DNA of 64,000 nt from Granulosicoccus sp. (GTDB lineage: Bacteria > Pseudomonadota > Gammaproteobacteria > Granulosicoccales > Granulosicoccaceae), in NCBI GenBank assembly GCA_023301725.1, contig JALZUD010000076.1, positions 1 to 64,000 of the forward strand, read 5' to 3'. The translations under genes were made by a program, and so were the position numbers. Under the pieces are notes generated by a model. The model worked only from the letters and a program-made list of their open reading frames with translations. It searched no databases and had not been told where the DNA came from. This document shows positions 25,901 through 33,716 of the stretch, one piece after another (positions within the stretch are counted from its first letter, which is position 1; the number at the start of each line of letters is the position of its first letter).

Positions 25901-26096
25901 CGATCTCCGTCCACATAGAGCCGGATGCATCAAGTACCAGAATGGTTTTTCCTGTATCCGCAAAAGCACTTGCAATGAACAGCAACATACCCAGCGCTAA
26001 ATAGACACCTGCTATTGATGTGCAATTCAATCTACTTGGTATGGTCCGTCTAATTGAGACGATGCCAAGTATTGGCTTACAGGCTCTGAAGTTCAT
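22986..26096 (-). CDS. Exported von Willebrand factor A protein with nine tandem 86-residue repeats
   Basis: 1036 residues. A late hydrophobic segment (about 28-46, ending ASAFA) acts as signal peptide or anchor. The VWA domain follows (about 50-225), with the metal-site motif D56-x-S58-x-S60 and later TPLS and SDGRE. Residues 227-253 are nine VEx triplets. From about 263 to the end there are nine repeats of 86 residues, each with the pattern VGESVTVxWxGP, DxIxVAxVG, INxTRTxxGNPL, QMPTxPGEYELRYVL and VIATRPITV, which look like beta-sandwich (Ig-like) units. Such proteins bind partners in the envelope through the VWA metal site. The gene stands alone on its strand; the partner is unknown. Confidence 0.88.
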   Translation of the reverse strand: MNFRACKPILGIVSIRRTIPSRLNCTSIAGVYLALGMLLFIASAFADTGKTILVLDASGSMWTEIDDGHKISVAQDVINDLLESLPENQELGLIAYGHRVKGDCSDIELMVAPSSGTKGAIADAVNSLDPKGRTPLSAAVTLAAEELRVEENPATVILVSDGRETCDLDPCAVGTELENRGIDFTTHVIGFDIGEKKDLDQLRCLAENTGGQFLTASNASELTKALVEVVEVVEVVEAIEAVEAVEAVEAVEAAPAEIEKEQLIATIDAPDESTVGKSIDIGWTGPNEEHDEIVVAEIGEPQIINRTHTKNGNPVTLQMPPKIGRYELRYKQHLGNRVLATRPITINPPEVSLEAIDEAMVGESVTVAWVGPNEAYDRVVVAVTGEPKAINKTRVNSGNPLSIEMPTKPGKYELRYVLSQDSTVIATRPITVTPTNAALTAVDQAGTGESVTVEWLGPDQTNDFIAVATVGAENNINQTRTKKGNPLQIQMPTAPGEYELRYVLSQDSTVIATRPITVVAAEVSLDAIDQAAAGVSVAVQWEGPDESGDLITVAVVGSPNHINETRTNKGSPLQLQMPTEPGEYEIRYVLNQGITTIATRPITVTEANVSLEATDEAGVGESVVVRWVGPDEKRDLIVVAQVGRKKHINQTRTDMGNPLKIQMPTVAGEYELRYVLDQGTTTIATRPIMVTESNVSLEAVDIASVGESVTVDWDGPDEDNDLITVAPVGGQKHINEIRTNKGNPLKIQMPTSPGDYEIRYVLNQGRTVIATRPITVVAAEVNLTATDEAHVGELVLVEWNGLGESNDFIAIARVGEEKNITQIFTKNGNSLKIQMPSSPGEYEIRYVLSQGTTVLATHLISVTAAEVFLDAPDQASVGEPILIEWDGPDEKNDTIAIAEVGKEKSINATRTDKGSPLELQMPAKEGEYEIRYVLRQGNTVLATRLITVDEGDVFLDAPDEAKPSETIEISWTGPDAKRDSIVLAKPGDTKRISSVRTSRGNPASLTMPAEPGEYELRYLLREYKTVLFTRTIVIEE
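25338..25418 (-). repeat. Nine tandem 9-base units coding for VEx triplets
   Basis: On the coding strand the unit is close to GTTGAAGTA or GTTGAGGCG, repeated nine times without interruption. It encodes the acidic-hydrophobic linker between the VWA domain and the repeat region. Because the unit is a multiple of three, copy-number slippage would change linker length without breaking the frame. Confidence 0.85.
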
Positions 26097-26243
26097 AGAA
26101 TTCCAATTTCATACGATTTGTGGGGTACAGTATATTAAATTCCAAGGCTAAGCTAAAGCATCACAGGTGGACGCTTCAGGCATTGGCTGGTACACAGAAT
26201 TAAAATCTGACTATCGACAAACACCGTTCTGGAGAGTTAAAGC

Positions 26244-27428
26244 ATGAGTCACGATATTTTCATTATTGACGGAGCAAGAACACCGATTGGTGCTTTTGGC
26301 GGTTCTCTGTCTGGTCACTCACCTATCGAGCTGGCCACCTTGGTCACTAAAGAGGCTATTTCACGTAGCAAACTCTCGCCAGATGCTGTAGGCCATGTTG
26401 TGTTTGGCCATGTTATCAATACCGAACCACGCGATATGTATTTATCGCGAGTTGCAGCCATTGAAGCAGGCATTCCTCAAGAGACTCCTGCACTGAACGT
26501 CAATCGCTTATGTGGCTCAGGAGCTCAGGCTGTTGTTTCAGCGGCACAACATCTCATGCTAGGTGACACTGATGTGGCCGTTGCAGGTGGCAGTGAGGTC
26601 ATGTCGCGTTCTCCCCACATGACACCGGGCATGCGTTTTGGTCAGAAAATGGGCAACCTCAACATGCAGGACATGATGATAGGCGCATTGTCAGATCCTT
26701 TTGGTGCGGGGCATATGGGCATAACGGCTGAAAATGTGGCGACCGAAAACCAGATTGATCGTGAGCAACAAGATGCGTTTGCCGCGGAGAGCCAACGTCG
26801 CGCAAGCGCTGCCATAAAGGCAGGTCATTTTCAAAGCCAGATACTGCCTGTAGATGTCAAACAACGGCGAGAAACCATCAGCTTTGATACCGACGAACAC
26901 CCCAAACCTGACACCACAGCGCAAAGCCTGGCAGGACTTCGCGCGGCCTTTAAAAAAGACGGTAGCGTCACGGCTGGCAATGCATCAGGCATAAACGATG
27001 GTGCAGCCGCCATGGTGCTGGCAACTCAAACTGCAGTGGATAAGCACGGGCTCAAACCTCGCGCCAAGCTGCTTGGCTACGCCCACGCAGGTGTGCGTCC
27101 CGACATCATGGGTATTGGTCCTGTGCCCGCAGTCACCAAGCTACTAGAAAACCTGAAGATGTCGCATGAGCAGTTCGATGTTATCGAGTCTAATGAAGCG
27201 TTTGCATCACAAGCGTGTGCAGTCAATAACGCACTGGGATTAAACACCGATAAAGTGAATCCTAATGGCGGTGCAATTGCGCTCGGACATCCAGTGGGTG
27301 CGACGGGCTCTATCCTAGTTATAAAAGCCATGTACGAGCTTGAACGAACCGGTGGTCGTTACGGAATTATCACTATGTGCATCGGTGGTGGACAAGGCAT
27401 TGCCTTGGCGATAGAACGACTTGCGTAG
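26244..27428 (+). CDS. Acetyl-CoA C-acyltransferase (thiolase)
   Basis: This 394-residue thiolase has all catalytic residues: nucleophilic C90 in NRLCGSGAQ, H349 in GHPVGATG and C379 in CIGGGQG. The size and SGINDGAAAMVLA and ESNEAFASQA motifs fit biosynthetic or acetoacetyl-CoA thiolases, which condense two acetyl-CoA or cleave beta-ketoacyl-CoA. GGAG lies about nine bases before the ATG. It is monocistronic here, without phaB or fadB neighbours. It could also finish glutaryl-CoA breakdown together with the dehydrogenase at 30.4 kb, since that route ends in acetoacetyl-CoA. The chain-length preference cannot be read. Confidence 0.92.
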   Translation: MSHDIFIIDGARTPIGAFGGSLSGHSPIELATLVTKEAISRSKLSPDAVGHVVFGHVINTEPRDMYLSRVAAIEAGIPQETPALNVNRLCGSGAQAVVSAAQHLMLGDTDVAVAGGSEVMSRSPHMTPGMRFGQKMGNLNMQDMMIGALSDPFGAGHMGITAENVATENQIDREQQDAFAAESQRRASAAIKAGHFQSQILPVDVKQRRETISFDTDEHPKPDTTAQSLAGLRAAFKKDGSVTAGNASGINDGAAAMVLATQTAVDKHGLKPRAKLLGYAHAGVRPDIMGIGPVPAVTKLLENLKMSHEQFDVIESNEAFASQACAVNNALGLNTDKVNPNGGAIALGHPVGATGSILVIKAMYELERTGGRYGIITMCIGGGQGIALAIERLA

Positions 27429-27453
27429 TTATCCCTAAGTGTTGCGTCTATGC

Positions 27454-27477
27454 GGTGTTGGCTATCACGCCAACACC
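27454..27477. terminator. Hairpin between thiolase and ruvA
   Basis: GGTGTTGGC and GCCAACACC form nine perfect pairs around a six-base loop, in the 88-base gap between the convergent thiolase and ruvA genes. It could serve both strands; there is no clear U-tract on either side. Confidence 0.65.
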
Positions 27478-27516
27478 CATACCCGCCACTACCACCGCCT
27501 CATGCGTGAGTTCAAC

Positions 27517-28113
27517 CTAACGAGCAGCACCACGCAGCGCAGCACGAATCATCTGCTCCACAGTGTCATCAGCTTTGGCATGTTTATCCAATAACTTGGT
27601 AGCTTCTGCCGGCTTGTAACCCAATGCCGCCAAGGCATCTTCTGCCTGACTACGTGCAGACTCATCATTGGTTTTGGGCAGAGAACCCGTCGATAGGCCT
27701 CCAATGTCCAGCGTGCCCACCTTATCTTGCAGCTCCACTAAGAGTCTTTCTGCAGTCTTTTTACCAATACCTGGCACCCGAGTTAAAGCTGCCACATCTT
27801 TGTTGGTAACACAGGCCAGAAATTCGTCAGAGTTCATACCGGACAAAATGGATAAGGCAACCTTGGCACCCACGCCATTCACCTTAAGCAAGGCTCTAAA
27901 CAAAACGCGTTCTGTGCGAGTGGCAAACCCGTAGAGCAATTGCGCATCTTCGCGCACCACCAGATGGGTGAACAAGGCAACACTTTCGTTCAATGCAGGT
28001 AAGGCATAGTGCGTGGACATAGGTGCATCCACCTCATACCCTACACCCTGCACATCTAGCACAAGTGAAGGTGGATTTTTCTCTACCAACTTGCCAGTCA
28101 GGCGTCCTATCAC
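27517..28113 (-). CDS. ruvA: Holliday junction branch migration protein RuvA
   Basis: 198 residues beginning MIGRLTGKLVEK, the conserved RuvA start, here with a GTG codon. The OB-fold domain I is followed by helix-hairpin-helix motifs (FRALLKVNGVGAKVALSILSG and LTRVPGIGKKTAERLLVEL) that grip the junction, and by a C-terminal domain III (ARSQAEDALAALGYKPAEATKLL) that contacts RuvB. The start overlaps the ruvC stop by four bases. The usual partner ruvB does not follow; the next gene is a convergent thiolase. It is essential to RuvAB branch migration, so ruvB must lie elsewhere. Confidence 0.97.
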   Translation of the reverse strand: MIGRLTGKLVEKNPPSLVLDVQGVGYEVDAPMSTHYALPALNESVALFTHLVVREDAQLLYGFATRTERVLFRALLKVNGVGAKVALSILSGMNSDEFLACVTNKDVAALTRVPGIGKKTAERLLVELQDKVGTLDIGGLSTGSLPKTNDESARSQAEDALAALGYKPAEATKLLDKHAKADDTVEQMIRAALRGAAR

Positions 28114-28661
28114 AATCTCAAACCTCTTCCTCGACTTCGTTTACGCGCGGGAATACCTGTGCCAGTGGGTACATGACGTGAGTGCGCATGACATACAGCA
28201 ATGGCTAGCCCGTCCGCAGCATCTGCCTGTAACTCAGACTCAATGTGTAACAAAGCACGCACCATAGTCTGAACCTGCTTTTTATCAGCTGCACCCGAAC
28301 CGGTAACCACCTTTTTGATCAATCGAGCGGCGTATTCAGATACGGCCAACTGACGCGATACAGCGGCTGTGATGGCAGCTCCCCTCGCCTGTCCCAACTT
28401 CAAGGCTGACATGGGGTTGTTGCTTAGGAACACTTGTTCAATAGCGACCTCTTGAGGTTGCCACTGCTCAATGATGTCACCCAAGGCCGCAAAAATATGC
28501 CCAAGCTTTTCGGGGAAATTATCACCCTTAACCCGTATATGACCATGCGCAAGGTGAAAACTTCGCGCACCGTCAGATTCAATAATACCGTAGCCGGTGA
28601 TAACCGAGCCCGGATCAATGCCTAGAACACGAACTAGTGGTTTGGATCGATGAGCACTCAT
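28110..28661 (-). CDS. ruvC: Holliday junction resolvase RuvC
   Basis: About 183 residues from the ATG at 28661; a TTG at 28688 would add nine. The RNase H-like fold has the catalytic Asp in VLGIDPGS, the Glu in VAIEQVF and the C-terminal acidic residues in ADAADGLAIAVCHA. RuvC cuts Holliday junctions symmetrically as a dimer. It lies between yebC and ruvA as in many proteobacteria. The extreme C-terminus is Arg-rich (RKRSRGRGLRL). Confidence 0.97.
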   Translation of the reverse strand: MSAHRSKPLVRVLGIDPGSVITGYGIIESDGARSFHLAHGHIRVKGDNFPEKLGHIFAALGDIIEQWQPQEVAIEQVFLSNNPMSALKLGQARGAAITAAVSRQLAVSEYAARLIKKVVTGSGAADKKQVQTMVRALLHIESELQADAADGLAIAVCHAHSRHVPTGTGIPARKRSRGRGLRL

Positions 28662-28706
28662 CAAGCGCTTACTTAGACGCTGGCACAACAGTAGCTAATT
28701 AGTCGT

Positions 28707-29447
28707 TCAATCCTCATAGGATTCGCCGGGGATTTGCGCGTTGGTGTAAACCTCTTGAACATCATCAAGATCTTCTAGCGCATCAATCAGCTTCAGTAGT
28801 TTCTGGCCCTGCTCAACATCTAGCTCAACATCGACGCCTGCACGCATGGTGACTTCAGAATGCTCTGAAGTGAGGCCTACCTCAGCCAATGCTTCCTTGA
28901 CATCAATAAACACCTCTTCGGTGGTCAGCACTTCCAGTGAACCATCGTCACTGGCCACGATGTCTTCGGCACCTGCTTCCAACGCCGCTTCCATGACCTT
29001 GTCTTCATCGGTGCCTACCGGGTAGTTGATGATGCCCTGCTTTTCAAACAGATAGGACACCGAACCCTGTGCGCCCATGTTGCCACCGAATTTAGAAAAT
29101 GCATGCTTCACTTCTGATACGGTGCGGTTTCGGTTGTCGGTCATGGTGTCGACCATGATGGCAACGCCATTCACACCATAGCCTTCGTAACGGTTTTCCT
29201 CGTAGGCCACATCATCCTGCTCGCCAGCGCCTTTCTTGATAGCTCGCTCGATGGTGTCCTTGGTCATGTTGCCACCAAGGGCTTTATCCACCGCGAGACG
29301 CAAACGTGGATTCGCACCCAGATCTGAACCACCTAATCTTGCCGCGATATTTATTTCGCGAATAAGTTTGGTGAAAAGCTTACCGCGTTTTTTATCCTGC
29401 TTACCTTTACGATGCTGGATATTGGCCCACTTACTATGACCGGCCAT
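28707..29447 (-). CDS. yebC: YebC/PmpR-family regulatory protein
   Basis: 246 residues with the typical start [22 protein letters not shown] and the internal [22 protein letters not shown] and [15 protein letters not shown]. YebC proteins are now viewed as translation factors for difficult sequences or as transcriptional regulators. The order yebC-ruvC-ruvA is the standard proteobacterial arrangement. It is the first gene of this operon, and its promoter should lie in 29448-29630. Confidence 0.96.
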   Translation of the reverse strand: MAGHSKWANIQHRKGKQDKKRGKLFTKLIREINIAARLGGSDLGANPRLRLAVDKALGGNMTKDTIERAIKKGAGEQDDVAYEENRYEGYGVNGVAIMVDTMTDNRNRTVSEVKHAFSKFGGNMGAQGSVSYLFEKQGIINYPVGTDEDKVMEAALEAGAEDIVASDDGSLEVLTTEEVFIDVKEALAEVGLTSEHSEVTMRAGVDVELDVEQGQKLLKLIDALEDLDDVQEVYTNAQIPGESYED

Positions 29448-29630
29448 TGGTTGCCTCTTTTAGCTGAAATTATTAATTGCGGCTATTGTCGCCTATTCAA
29501 CTGCAGTTCGCCAGTCCACTGGAGGTCTGGTGTTAATATCGCGTCGACAGGTTTCGCCTTCGCACCGATCAGCTCCCCTTCAAACAGGCTTGACACACAA
29601 AGGCAAGTTGCCAAGGGCCAGCAAACACAC

Positions 29631-30284
29631 TCAGCTGCCAAAACGACTTCGCTTCAGAAAATTTGCCACGTGTTCAGCGCATTTTTTGGAAAAAATCATT
29701 GACGAATGCGAATAAGGCAGACAAATACGATCAGTAGCGTTGTCCAAAAAAGACTCACTGCCCCGCACAACCCCATCGCTATCCGTGCCTGCCGAGTACA
29801 ACAACGCCAAAATGCCCATTCGACCAGAGCCTGTAATGATTCCCAAAGGCGTTTTGCTCTCGTAATCTGGCGCACCTCTTAGCAGCCCACCAGTGCCTGC
29901 ACTGCGACCTAAAAGAGGACGTAGCACTCTATTCTGATGCACCCGTCTTGCTATGTGGCTGCCTTTCACTGGGGACCCTAGCAGCACGATTTTGCCAATT
30001 TCCAGCGTCGGATACTGGCTCAGCAAATTGAGGATAATGATGCCTCCCAAGCTGTGCCCCACCAGATTCACACGTTTGGCCCCTAATTCACCAATTCGGC
30101 GATACAAATCCTGAGCGTTTTCCGCAGGCGTATTGGTCAAAAAGTCGTAACTGAAAGTGACGGTCGGAAAACCCAGCGCTTTCAGCCGCTTAGCCATGAC
30201 TGCCATCATGAAACCCTGCATCCAGATACCGTGCACCAACACGGTGATTTCGCCTTGGTTTGGCATTTGCTGACTTTTGTTCAT
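29631..30284 (-). CDS. Alpha/beta hydrolase, lipase-like
   Basis: 217 residues with the oxyanion motif VLVHGIWMQG and nucleophile elbow GHSLGG (Ser near residue 78), then LLGSPVKGSHIARR and a late LPYSHSSMIFS holding the catalytic His. The RRIGELGAKRVNLVGHSLGG layout resembles PGAP1/triacylglycerol-lipase-like hydrolases. No signal peptide or membrane segment is apparent, so it is probably cytoplasmic. The substrate is unknown. It diverges from glutaryl-CoA dehydrogenase. Confidence 0.85.
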   Translation of the reverse strand: MNKSQQMPNQGEITVLVHGIWMQGFMMAVMAKRLKALGFPTVTFSYDFLTNTPAENAQDLYRRIGELGAKRVNLVGHSLGGIIILNLLSQYPTLEIGKIVLLGSPVKGSHIARRVHQNRVLRPLLGRSAGTGGLLRGAPDYESKTPLGIITGSGRMGILALLYSAGTDSDGVVRGSESFLDNATDRICLPYSHSSMIFSKKCAEHVANFLKRSRFGS

Positions 30285-30414
30285 CCTGCCGATTTTTACA
30301 CGTATCAGCTTGGTAGTGGCATCGCCGTTACCTACTTATCGGCATTTGAACTTGTACTTTAAAAATGGTGGATAATCATGCAAAACCATTCAACGTATCA
30401 CTCGGAGTGCTCTA

Positions 30415-31644
30415 ATGAATAAAGCTGTTGCCGAACTAACCGGTCCTGAACTGGCCCGTGCCAAGCCTGCAGAGTCGATCTGGGACGATCCGTTCTTGCT
30501 GGAAAGCCAGCTTAGCGAAGACGAAAGGATGATACGCGACAGTGCCCGTGCCTACTGTCAGGACAAACTGGCGTCGCGGGTATTGATGGCCAACCGAAAC
30601 GAGACCTTCGACCGCGACATCATGACTGAGATGGGCGATCTAGGCCTACTGGGTGTCACCATTGGTGAAGAGTTCGGTGGTGTGGGTGCAAATTATGTTT
30701 CCTACGGGCTGGTTGCCCGTGAAGTTGAACGCGTAGACAGTGGCTATCGCTCCGCCATGTCAGTGCAAAGTTCTTTGGTCATGCACCCAATTCACGCCTA
30801 CGGCACTGACGAGCAGCGAACAAAATTTCTGCCCAAGCTTGCCTCAGGCGAGTTGGTCGGTTGCTTTGGCCTCACAGAACCAGATGCCGGATCTGACCCT
30901 GCCTCCATGCTCACGCGCGCCAAAGTGGTGGACGGTGGTTTTAGTGTTTCCGGTGCGAAAAACTGGATAACCAACTCCCCCATTGCCGATGTCTTTGTCG
31001 TCTGGGCAAAGTCAGATGCGCACGATGGAAAAATTAAAGGCTTTATCCTTGAAAAGGGTATGAAAGGACTAAATGCACCCAAAATTGAAGGTAAGTTCTC
31101 GTTACGTGCATCGGTGACTGGCATGATCCAGATGGACGAGGTGTTTGTGCCAGAAGAAAACCTGTTACCCAATGCTAGCGGACTAGCCGGCCCCTTCGGT
31201 TGTCTAAACCGTGCACGATTCGGTATCGCCTGGGGTGCTATGGGCGCTGCTGAAGCATGCTTCCATGCTGCACGCAGCTATACAATGGATCGTAAGCAGT
31301 TCGGCAAGCCGCTGGCACAAACCCAGCTCATTCAGCGCAAGTTGGCCGATATGCAAACAGAAATAGGCCTTGGACTACAAGGCGCGCTACAACTTGGCCG
31401 CATGTTTGATGATCACACCGCTTCAGCCGAACTCATTAGCCTCATGAAGCGCAACAACTGTGGCAAAGCCATTGCCATTGCCAGAGACGCACGTGACATG
31501 CACGGCGGAAATGGGGTGAGTGATGAGTATGGTGTTATTCGCCATGTGATGAATCTGGAAGCGGTTAACACCTATGAAGGCACACACGATGTGCATGCAC
31601 TGATTCTTGGTAGAGGTATCACTGGGCTTCAGGCTTTTAGTTGA
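30415..31644 (+). CDS. gcdH: Glutaryl-CoA dehydrogenase
   Basis: This 409-residue acyl-CoA dehydrogenase has glutaryl-CoA dehydrogenase features: [10 protein letters not shown]-like [16 protein letters not shown], the FAD/substrate segment [33 protein letters not shown], and the catalytic Glu388 in [20 protein letters not shown]. The enzyme oxidises and decarboxylates glutaryl-CoA to crotonyl-CoA in lysine, tryptophan and aromatic catabolism. GGAG lies near the ATG. It is monocistronic, with a perfect 15-base-arm palindrome 75 bases downstream. It would also suit a nicotinate route that ends in glutarate, but nothing links it directly to the cluster at 2-11 kb. Confidence 0.9.
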   Translation: MNKAVAELTGPELARAKPAESIWDDPFLLESQLSEDERMIRDSARAYCQDKLASRVLMANRNETFDRDIMTEMGDLGLLGVTIGEEFGGVGANYVSYGLVAREVERVDSGYRSAMSVQSSLVMHPIHAYGTDEQRTKFLPKLASGELVGCFGLTEPDAGSDPASMLTRAKVVDGGFSVSGAKNWITNSPIADVFVVWAKSDAHDGKIKGFILEKGMKGLNAPKIEGKFSLRASVTGMIQMDEVFVPEENLLPNASGLAGPFGCLNRARFGIAWGAMGAAEACFHAARSYTMDRKQFGKPLAQTQLIQRKLADMQTEIGLGLQGALQLGRMFDDHTASAELISLMKRNNCGKAIAIARDARDMHGGNGVSDEYGVIRHVMNLEAVNTYEGTHDVHALILGRGITGLQAFS

Positions 31645-31718
31645 ATCGCCAGAATTTCAGGCTTGAATTAGCCTTGCATTTTCAGAGGGCAACTTGAACT
31701 TAACCTTATGCAAAGAGA

Positions 31719-31750
31719 CAATTGCGAACCTCAAATGAGGTTCGCAATTG
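31719..31750. repeat. 32-base near-continuous palindrome (15-base perfect arms, 2-base centre)
   Basis: CAATTGCGAACCTCA (31719-31733), then AA, then the exact reverse complement (31736-31750). It lies in the 250-base gap after gcdH and before the convergent Tat-peptide gene, so a bidirectional terminator is the simplest role, though no U-tract follows. The architecture (long arms, two-base centre) matches the unrelated palindrome at 22773. Confidence 0.75.
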
Positions 31751-31894
31751 ACTGCAACTAGTACAGCAACTGGCATTAGTGCTGCGTTTTTACACGATTT
31801 GATCTGAGCCGCATTGCTCTGGTCGCAAGCAGCGAAAAAACCCATGTCAGTTGTACGCCCAACTGCATCGCAGAGCGGCAGAGCACCCTACGAA

Positions 31895-32224
31895 TTAAAC
31901 AATAACCTTCCCAACCTTCACAGATTTAGGCTTGTCTGGGGACTGCAACGGATCTGCACGCGAAATTTTGGGCTTTTCGTTGTAACTACGCCCACAGCCT
32001 GTAGGATCAGCTCCGGTTCCAGTGTCGCTATCTGAACCATTTCCAGCATGTTCAGGTTTTTTCTCCCCTGACCCGCCGCGATCACACTCAGACGCAAGTG
32101 CCTGCCGGCCGGTGGCCAGTTTAGCTGCACCCACTGCGGCAACGAAAGTAGCTCCACGCCTCATGAAACTTCTTCGCTGTGCTCTATCGTGAATAACGAC
32201 GCAATCTGATTCTGATTTTTTCAT
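31895..32224 (-). CDS. Small Tat-exported peptide with an SDSDTGTGADPTGCGR motif
   Basis: 109 residues from the ATG at 32224; a TTG at 32236 is the alternative. The twin-arginine signal is RRSFMRRGATFVAAVGAAKL with predicted cleavage near ALASE. The mature part is only about 65 residues, hydrophilic and Gly/Asp/Pro-rich, with ECDRGGSGEKK and then SDSDTGTGADPTGCGRSY and a basic tail. I recall, without a name, small Tat-exported proteins with similar DSDxGxxADPxGxGR stretches. It has just two mature cysteines. It lies downstream of a JmjC oxygenase on the same strand (gap about 200 bases), which could be a modifying enzyme. The function is unknown. Confidence 0.65.
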   Translation of the reverse strand: MKKSESDCVVIHDRAQRRSFMRRGATFVAAVGAAKLATGRQALASECDRGGSGEKKPEHAGNGSDSDTGTGADPTGCGRSYNEKPKISRADPLQSPDKPKSVKVGKVIV

Positions 32225-32421
32225 GTGCAGGTTCAACTCTTTGCCGTGTTGTGACGGTTGAAGCTATCAATTGTTCAGCTGCTGGTCAAGCAGGATTATT
32301 CGTGCCTAACGTCGTTCAAAGAGCTGAGATAACCCCATCGTTACACGATAACCCACGTCCAGACGCTTGCAGCACGATGCGCCACATTGGGCGTTTCGCA
32401 GAATTTCAGGCTGTGCCAACG

Positions 32422-33594
32422 CTAACGTGGTACCTCGATCAAATTCTCGCGAACTAGCCGCGACACCAAGGCTTCCCGTTGATCAACTTCCAGAGCATCC
32501 AGCTCCCCTGCATCCAAACTGCCTCTTTCACAAAGAAGTGCTACAAGCCCAGCTACCGGCTCCTCAAATTCAAACACCTGTCCGAATGTACGAACCTTAA
32601 TGCCATTTTCAGAATGCTCGACATTCAATAATAAATTCTGCCGAATGGTCAATTTTTCGATATGTTCAAGAGGCTTTGCCAATGACGACTGTGCTTGTAA
32701 AAGCCCCCTGCAGTCTTGTTGCGCATCCAACGCTAGCTCATCAAGTAGTTGTGAATAGATGCTCTGAGCAAATGCAAGATCTCTTAGAGACTGACCTAGC
32801 TGCTCCACTAAAACCGCCACTGTATCCAAGCCCGTTGAACTTGCTGCAGACTGCGCAAACGATTCCCGAAAACATCGATTTTCAAGCGTTGAACGTTGCA
32901 CAATTTCCTGCAATACATCAGCCACAATAATGGGGTAAACACCGAGAGTTATGTGCAGCGAAGGTGAATCTTGATCAGCAATTGCATCATGCACAACGCC
33001 GCGGGGAATATACAGAGTGTCTCCCGGACTCAGCGAAATGGATTCATCAACTGGAGACGGTGACAGCCTTGTTGCATCAAAAATCTCACCCGGACATGGC
33101 AACTCTAGGGGTGAGGGATAGAAGTTAAAGGTCTTTGAACCGCTCACCTGAAGAATAAAAACATCGTGCGTATCGTAGTGCGCGTTAAATCCCTGATTAG
33201 CAGGCGCTGAAAGATAGACGTTTGCCTGACAACGCATCTGTAGGTGCTTTAAGCACTCTCTGCATAGGTCGCTTAGAGGGCCAAGAAGTTTTTGAGCCTG
33301 TGAAATCACAATGGTAGCTCCATCATTGTGGAGATCTAGCAACCGTAAGGGCAATATCTGATTCTGTGCATCAGCATAGGATGCGACGTCTATTGATTGT
33401 CCAGACTGAGTGAGCTGCACACCGGGGAAATAAAGGGGTTGCGTTGAGAGCAGGTTTTCGATGTCTGAGGTGCTTAACAGCTCATTAAAAGAGGCGCTGT
33501 TTCGTTCAATATGCAACGGTTGTTTTTCCCAGTAAGTTGAGAAAAATGTTTCGAGCGAAACAGGCTGAAGAAAGGCAGGTGAGCTACTCATCAT
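32422..33594 (-). CDS. JmjC/cupin_4 Fe(II)/2-oxoglutarate oxygenase
   Basis: About 390 residues from the ATG at 33594. The N-terminal FFSTYWEKQPLHIER is the classic JmjC/cupin_4 entry. The iron triad is H141 and D143 in NAHYDTHDVF and H204 in IPRGVVHDAI, with FILQVSGSKTFNFY holding the 2-oxoglutarate Lys. The C-terminal 150 residues contain a winged-helix-like part (VRTFGQVFEFEEPVAGLVALLCERGSL, then ALVSRLVRENLIEV). This resembles YcfD/ROXA ribosomal arginine hydroxylases, but it is more divergent and sits between genes for two Tat-exported proteins. The substrate is unknown; a ribosomal or peptide target is possible. Confidence 0.78.
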   Translation of the reverse strand: MMSSSPAFLQPVSLETFFSTYWEKQPLHIERNSASFNELLSTSDIENLLSTQPLYFPGVQLTQSGQSIDVASYADAQNQILPLRLLDLHNDGATIVISQAQKLLGPLSDLCRECLKHLQMRCQANVYLSAPANQGFNAHYDTHDVFILQVSGSKTFNFYPSPLELPCPGEIFDATRLSPSPVDESISLSPGDTLYIPRGVVHDAIADQDSPSLHITLGVYPIIVADVLQEIVQRSTLENRCFRESFAQSAASSTGLDTVAVLVEQLGQSLRDLAFAQSIYSQLLDELALDAQQDCRGLLQAQSSLAKPLEHIEKLTIRQNLLLNVEHSENGIKVRTFGQVFEFEEPVAGLVALLCERGSLDAGELDALEVDQREALVSRLVRENLIEVPR

Positions 33595-33716
33595 CTTCAC
33601 GTTGTGGCGTCCGGCTGTAACTGAGAGTTATCACAATGGTAGCCGATCGTTCATTCAATCAACAGGGTCGCGCGCTCCAAGCAGCCGCGCACGACCCAAC
33701 ATCAGTTACGACATCT

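Noticed and set aside
22773-31750. Possible CRISPR array from the two long palindromes and the tandem units in between
   Set aside because: The palindromes are single, unrelated in sequence and 9 kb apart, and the tandem units are coding. There are no regular spacers and no cas genes.
32422-33594. Calling the JmjC protein a ribosomal arginine hydroxylase (YcfD/RoxA)
   Set aside because: The fold and iron triad fit, but the context is exported proteins and the sequence seems divergent. The target is left open.
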